Shown here piece by piece: positions 33,985 to 37,757 of a stretch of DNA of 37,757 bases. The stretch is from positions 1 to 37,757 of the forward strand of contig WGFI01000033.1 of the NCBI GenBank assembly GCA_015492295.1. The letters are read 5' to 3'. The notes beneath the pieces are model-generated. The model had not been told where the DNA came from, made no database searches, and saw only the letters and a program-made list of their open reading frames with translations. How positions within the stretch are numbered: position 1 is the stretch's first letter; each line of letters opens with the position of its first letter. This stretch comes from Caldifarciminota bacterium (GTDB lineage Bacteria > Hydrothermota > Hydrothermia > LBFQ01). Both the position numbers and the translations under genes were made by a program.

Positions 33985-33985
33985 T
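33980..33985 (+). promoter_or_regulatory. -10-like TATAAT before reverse gyrase, containing the upstream stop codon
   Basis: TATAAT ends 7 nt before the reverse gyrase ATG (33993). Its internal TAA (33982-33984) is the stop of the preceding gene. No Shine-Dalgarno sequence is present. It may give reverse gyrase its own leaderless transcript within the operon. Confidence 0.4.
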
Positions 33986-33992
33986 CCTTGCT

Positions 33993-36900
33993 ATGAGTTT
34001 GTTCATAATCCACAGAGGATGTCCCAACTGCGGGGGCGAAATCACCGATGATAGACTGATCAAAGGGTACCCTTGCTATAAATGTCTTCCGCGATATAAT
34101 GAGGATATATGCGATAGTTTAAGGGAGAGGGGGAAACTGGAAGGCCTGTCAAAGTTCTGCGAAACTGAGAGATTCATTTTGGAGTTTTCCGAAATCTTTA
34201 AAAGGTGTGTGGGCGCAGAACCCTGGTCCTTACAGAAAACCTGGGCTAAGAGATTCTTTAATAAGGATTCCTTCGCGATAGTTGCGCCTACGGGTGTGGG
34301 TAAAACCACATTCGGTTTGGTTCTATCGCTTATATTGGATAAATCCCTATTGATATTTCCCACCAAGGCACTGTCGCATCAGGCCTATGAAAGACTTATT
34401 GAATTTGCCGAAAAGGTTAATAATAAGGACATCCTCTTATATAAAAGCACAAAGAAACATAAGGAGAAGTTAGAGAAAGGCGATTTTGATATACTCATAG
34501 GGACGAATATGTTCTTCCACAAGAATTTGGACAATCTGATGAGACATCGCTGGAACTTGATATTCATAGATGACACGGATTCCTTTTTGAAGAGCTCCAA
34601 GAATATTGAAGGTTTATTTAAACTTCTCGGTTTCAGCGATGAGGATATAAAGGTCGCCTTGAAGGAGGATAAAAATGAGAAAGATTACGAATTTCTTGAA
34701 AAGGTGAGGAATAGGAAAAGGGATACAGTTTTAATAATTTCTTCCGCCACGCTTAAACCGAAAACATCAAGGGTGAGATTATTCCGACATCTTCTGGGAT
34801 TTGATATACAGAAAGCGGTGAGTAGTATAAGGAATATAGTTGATAGCGTTAAGGAGGTGAAGAATTTTGAGCACTCCATTGAGGTAGCCTATGAAATAAT
34901 CGGAAAGGTCGGGAAGGGTGGCTTGCTCTTTATATCAAACAGGTACGGTAAGGATACGGTTGGGGTCGTATCGGAATACCTTAGAAATAAAGGTTTGAAG
35001 GTTCTAAATTATTTGGAGATGCCCTCCGACAAGCTTTACGAGGAGATGTCAAAGGGTGAGTTTGATGTGGCCTTGGGCTTGGCGCATCTTGGAAATCCTC
35101 TTATCAGAGGATTGGATTTTCCTTCAATAATAAGATACGCCATATTCATAGATGTTCCAAAGTTCGTCTTTCCTGTTAAAGATGAATTAGCTCCCTCATC
35201 CGTTCTAAATCTTCTTATGAGTATATATCCGCTTCTTGAAGATCAAGAAAAGCTGAAATTCTCACCTTATATCAAGTATCTTCAAAGGTATAGAAGCGTT
35301 AAGGCGGAAAATCTTGACAATTATCCGAAGTTAAAGCGGAAGGTGGTTGAACTCAGGGAATTCCTTGACGATAAGTTTAAGGATAAGGAGTTTATAAATA
35401 AGATAAACTCCTCCGAAGAGGTTTCATTGGAGGTAGTAAATGGGAATATGTACATCACCATAGCGGACGCATCAACTTATGTTCAGGCTTCGGGCAGAAC
35501 ATCAAGGCTTATAACCGGCGGCCTTACAAAAGGGTTGAGTATAGTGCTTTATTGGGATAAGAAATCCTTAGAGAGTTTGAAGAAGAGACTGACCTATTAC
35601 TTTCATACATTGGAGGTGGAGTTTGAGGAGTTTGATAAATTAAATATAGATGAGATACTTGGGGAGATAGATAAGGATAGGGAGAGGGCGAGAAGAATTT
35701 TGGAAGGTGAGATACCTCCTGAAACCAAGGATATTTTCAAGACGACATTAGTTATAGTGGAATCTCCGAATAAGGCGAGGACGATAGCATCTTTCTTTGG
35801 AAAACCTCAGCTTCGTATGGTTAATAGCAGCATCTTCTACGATATACCCTTGGGGGATAGGATACTCTCCATAACTGCCTCCTTGGGACATATTTTGGAT
35901 CTAAAAACCTCACCGGGTATGTTTGGGGTTATAGAAAAGGGTTTTCTTGGGGTTTATGATACTATAAAGAAATGCACAAAAACGGGGGAGCAACATACGG
36001 AGTACGAGTACCTTTTGAAGGAGTGTGATAAGGAGGAGATACGGGATAAATATGATACGGTGGAGGCTTTAAGAAAAATCTCTTATGAGGTTGATGAGGT
36101 GTTTATAGCGACCGATCCGGATGCGGAAGGTGAAAAGATAGCTTATGACATTTACGCTTTGATTTCACCCTACAATAAAAACATATATAGATCGGAATTC
36201 CACGAGATAACACCCAAGGCCTTTAAAACATCGCTTGAAGAAAAAAGGGAGTTTAATATAAACAGGGTGAAGGCTCAGATAACGAGGCGTATAGCGGATA
36301 GATGGGTGGGTTTTACGCTTTCAAGGATACTTTGGAGGAGGTTCGGAAGGAAAACCTTATCGGCTGGAAGGGTTCAAACTCCCGTTTTGGGTTGGATAAT
36401 TGACAGGGCATTTGAATACAAGAACAGAATTGATAAAGTTGTAGTTTATGTCGGTAATAATAGAATCTCATTTACCGTTGAAGATAAATCTTTGGCTTAT
36501 GAGATGAGGAAGAATCCGGAGAAATTCAGTTTGTATGTGAGTATGACTTATGATGAAGAAAAATCCCCACCACCCCCATACACCACCGATACCATACTTT
36601 ACGATGCGAGCAGGAGATTAAAGCTATCAGCGGATAAAACCATGAGGATCCTCCAAGATCTATTTGAGAACGGTATAATAACCTATCATAGGACGGATTC
36701 AACTTATGTTTCGGAGGTTGGGAGGTTCTCGGTGGCAAAACCTTATATATCCAAGAAATTCGGTGAGGATATGTTCATGCCTAGGATTTGGAGTAAGGAG
36801 GGTGCGCATGAATGCATAAGGCCTACGAGACCTATAACTCCCGATGAATTGAGATTTATGCTAAGCATAGGGAGCGTAAATCTGGATGATCCGAAAAATG

Positions 36901-37439
36901 CGCTAAGGGTTTATAGATTGATCTTCAACAGGTTCATAGCCTCTCAGATGAGAAGCGCAAAGGTTAAAATGGCGGAGGTTATGCTCTCCTTTAATGGCTT
37001 CGTACATACGGAGGTTGTGCCTATGAAAATACTGAGCGAAGGTTATAACTCGGTGTTAAGGGATATATCACCTTTCGGTGAGGAGTTGAGAATAGATAAG
37101 GTTGAATTTTTAAAAGTCCCTAAAAGCTATCCTTATACTCAGGGGACATTGATACAGGAAATGAAAAACAGAGGTTTGGGAAGACCTTCAACTTATGCCC
37201 AGATAGTTCAAACTTTACTTGAAAGGGGTTATGTGGTTGAGAAGAACGGTTATTTATTTCCTACCAGATTGGGGATAAGGACATATATGTTTTTGAAAAG
37301 TAAGTATGCGGATTTCATAAGCGAAGAATTCACAAGGGAACTTGAAAAGGAGATGGACGAGATTGAAGCGAACAGGAAGGATTATATGGAAACCTTAGGA
37401 CAGATCTATAAGGAGGTAAAGAAAATAATGAATGAATAA
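33993..37439 (+). CDS. rgy: Reverse gyrase
   Basis: Reverse gyrase joins an SF2 helicase-like half to a type IA topoisomerase half and uses ATP to add positive supercoils; it is the hallmark of hyperthermophiles. Visible parts are zinc finger 1 (C10, C13, C28, C31), Q-motif-like 'PWSLQKTWAKR', Walker A 'APTGVGKTT' (98-106), 'IFIDDTD' as the DEAD-like motif, 'SSATLKPK', Toprim 'VIVESPNKARTIASFFG' (from about 586), 'DPDAEGEK' (about 706-713), and the active-site tyrosine Y898 in 'GIITYHRTDST'. The second zinc finger, which in most enzymes has paired CxxC motifs near the Toprim domain, appears reduced ('KKCTKTGEQH', 'KECDKEE'). At 1148 residues it is full length. Confidence 0.97.
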   Translation: MSLFIIHRGCPNCGGEITDDRLIKGYPCYKCLPRYNEDICDSLRERGKLEGLSKFCETERFILEFSEIFKRCVGAEPWSLQKTWAKRFFNKDSFAIVAPTGVGKTTFGLVLSLILDKSLLIFPTKALSHQAYERLIEFAEKVNNKDILLYKSTKKHKEKLEKGDFDILIGTNMFFHKNLDNLMRHRWNLIFIDDTDSFLKSSKNIEGLFKLLGFSDEDIKVALKEDKNEKDYEFLEKVRNRKRDTVLIISSATLKPKTSRVRLFRHLLGFDIQKAVSSIRNIVDSVKEVKNFEHSIEVAYEIIGKVGKGGLLFISNRYGKDTVGVVSEYLRNKGLKVLNYLEMPSDKLYEEMSKGEFDVALGLAHLGNPLIRGLDFPSIIRYAIFIDVPKFVFPVKDELAPSSVLNLLMSIYPLLEDQEKLKFSPYIKYLQRYRSVKAENLDNYPKLKRKVVELREFLDDKFKDKEFINKINSSEEVSLEVVNGNMYITIADASTYVQASGRTSRLITGGLTKGLSIVLYWDKKSLESLKKRLTYYFHTLEVEFEEFDKLNIDEILGEIDKDRERARRILEGEIPPETKDIFKTTLVIVESPNKARTIASFFGKPQLRMVNSSIFYDIPLGDRILSITASLGHILDLKTSPGMFGVIEKGFLGVYDTIKKCTKTGEQHTEYEYLLKECDKEEIRDKYDTVEALRKISYEVDEVFIATDPDAEGEKIAYDIYALISPYNKNIYRSEFHEITPKAFKTSLEEKREFNINRVKAQITRRIADRWVGFTLSRILWRRFGRKTLSAGRVQTPVLGWIIDRAFEYKNRIDKVVVYVGNNRISFTVEDKSLAYEMRKNPEKFSLYVSMTYDEEKSPPPPYTTDTILYDASRRLKLSADKTMRILQDLFENGIITYHRTDSTYVSEVGRFSVAKPYISKKFGEDMFMPRIWSKEGAHECIRPTRPITPDELRFMLSIGSVNLDDPKNALRVYRLIFNRFIASQMRSAKVKMAEVMLSFNGFVHTEVVPMKILSEGYNSVLRDISPFGEELRIDKVEFLKVPKSYPYTQGTLIQEMKNRGLGRPSTYAQIVQTLLERGYVVEKNGYLFPTRLGIRTYMFLKSKYADFISEEFTRELEKEMDEIEANRKDYMETLGQIYKEVKKIMNE

Positions 37440-37441
37440 AA

Positions 37442-37757
37442 TCACCTTACGATTTTCTTATAAACCTTTTTTCCTTTCCGTAAGAAATATACGCCTCTTT
37501 TCAGCTTAATTCCATCCGAATACCCTCTGTATATCAACCTCCCAGAAACATCATAAACCTCAACCTCTCCATCCAAAACGGATATATCACCACCCTCACC
37601 AACACTAACCAAACATTCAAGCGTTAATGAAAAGGTATCCGGCAAAACTTCCACAAAAGGCAGATTTATGATATTAACATCGTAGTCATATACAAGCACG
37701 CTGTCCGTGAAATCTTTTATCGGTAAAGGAGGCGCCGTTGATGTGTATATATACTGC
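37442..37757 (-). CDS. C-terminal part of secreted protein with sorting tail (5' end outside window)
   Basis: The frame runs leftward from the right edge of the window to a stop at 37442. The last 40 residues, 'EVEVYDVSGRLIYRGYSDG' and 'LKRGVYFLRKGKKVYKKIVR', form the short beta sandwich typical of type IX-type C-terminal sorting tails. The preceding part is Pro/Thr- and Val-rich and resembles a linker. The GTG at 37699 is probably internal, because the frame continues through 37756. The 3' end lies 2 nt from the end of the convergent reverse gyrase gene. Confidence 0.7.
   Translation of the reverse strand, partial: QYIYTSTAPPLPIKDFTDSVLVYDYDVNIINLPFVEVLPDTFSLTLECLVSVGEGGDISVLDGEVEVYDVSGRLIYRGYSDGIKLKRGVYFLRKGKKVYKKIVR

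Overview
The window looks like part of the chromosome of a thermophilic or hyperthermophilic, non-photosynthetic bacterium. The strongest sign is a full-length reverse gyrase (33993-37439), beside ordinary bacterial RpoD, DnaG, RecA, FtsZ, MurB, FtsK and DnaJ. Three proteins end in a short 'YDVSGRL...GVYF...' or FlgD-like C-terminal domain of the kind used as type IX secretion-type sorting tails in the FCB group and related candidate phyla. With short intergenic gaps and a mildly AT-rich sequence, I infer a candidate-phylum thermophile such as the WOR-3/Stahlbacteria/Hydrothermae lineages. No rRNA gene is present to prove this. I saw no tRNA, CRISPR array, insertion sequence or prophage.

Layout. 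(1) 3-5540, rightward: a hendecad-repeat coiled-coil protein cut by the window edge, a ParB-domain protein, a gene-poor stretch, a small membrane protein, a large OB-fold secreted-type protein and an Mre11/SbcD-like nuclease. (2) 13042-5517, leftward: recA, a DUF3276/PUR-type nucleic-acid binder, dnaG, rpoD, pncC (CinA C-terminal domain), glutaryl-CoA dehydrogenase and a SpoIID-family gene, mostly overlapping and so probably one operon. (3) 13350-18181, rightward: murB, ftsA-like, ftsZ, ftsX and a helical-repeat protein, a wall and division cluster, followed by the C-terminal remnant of an FG-GAP secreted protein. (4) 21950-18502, leftward: a polyprenyl-phosphate-type glycosyltransferase, hutU, a half-size EamA transporter and ogt. 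(5) 22000-23648, rightward: an extraordinary Trp/Glu/Asp protein and gdhA. (6) 28803-23667, leftward: ftsK, hutH, yidD, a Tat-leader/PqqD-like mini-protein, ftsE and a repeat-rich lipoprotein. (7) 28886-30486: two convergent, paralogous-looking outer-membrane barrel genes, both with broken frames. (8) 30667-37439, rightward: an orphan nuoA, dnaJ, a rhamnosyltransferase-like enzyme, two tandem tatA genes, an unknown gene and reverse gyrase, then the 3' end of another sorting-tail protein.

How the genes fit together. hutH and hutU carry histidine to imidazolonepropionate, gdhA interconverts glutamate and 2-oxoglutarate, and glutaryl-CoA dehydrogenase belongs to lysine/tryptophan breakdown, so the cell probably ferments or respires amino acids. 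The ftsA/ftsZ/ftsX/ftsE/ftsK/murB set gives most of a minimal septation and wall machine, but ftsE is separated from ftsX and has unusual catalytic residues.

The most striking regulatory signal is a recurring TAAAAT/TATAAT/TAGAAT hexamer ending 7-11 nt before the start codon, including TTG starts, with no Shine-Dalgarno sequence. This predicts many leaderless mRNAs. In at least three places the -10-like hexamer contains the stop codon of the preceding gene. Internal operon genes such as ftsZ, recA and rpoD do carry clear Shine-Dalgarno sequences.
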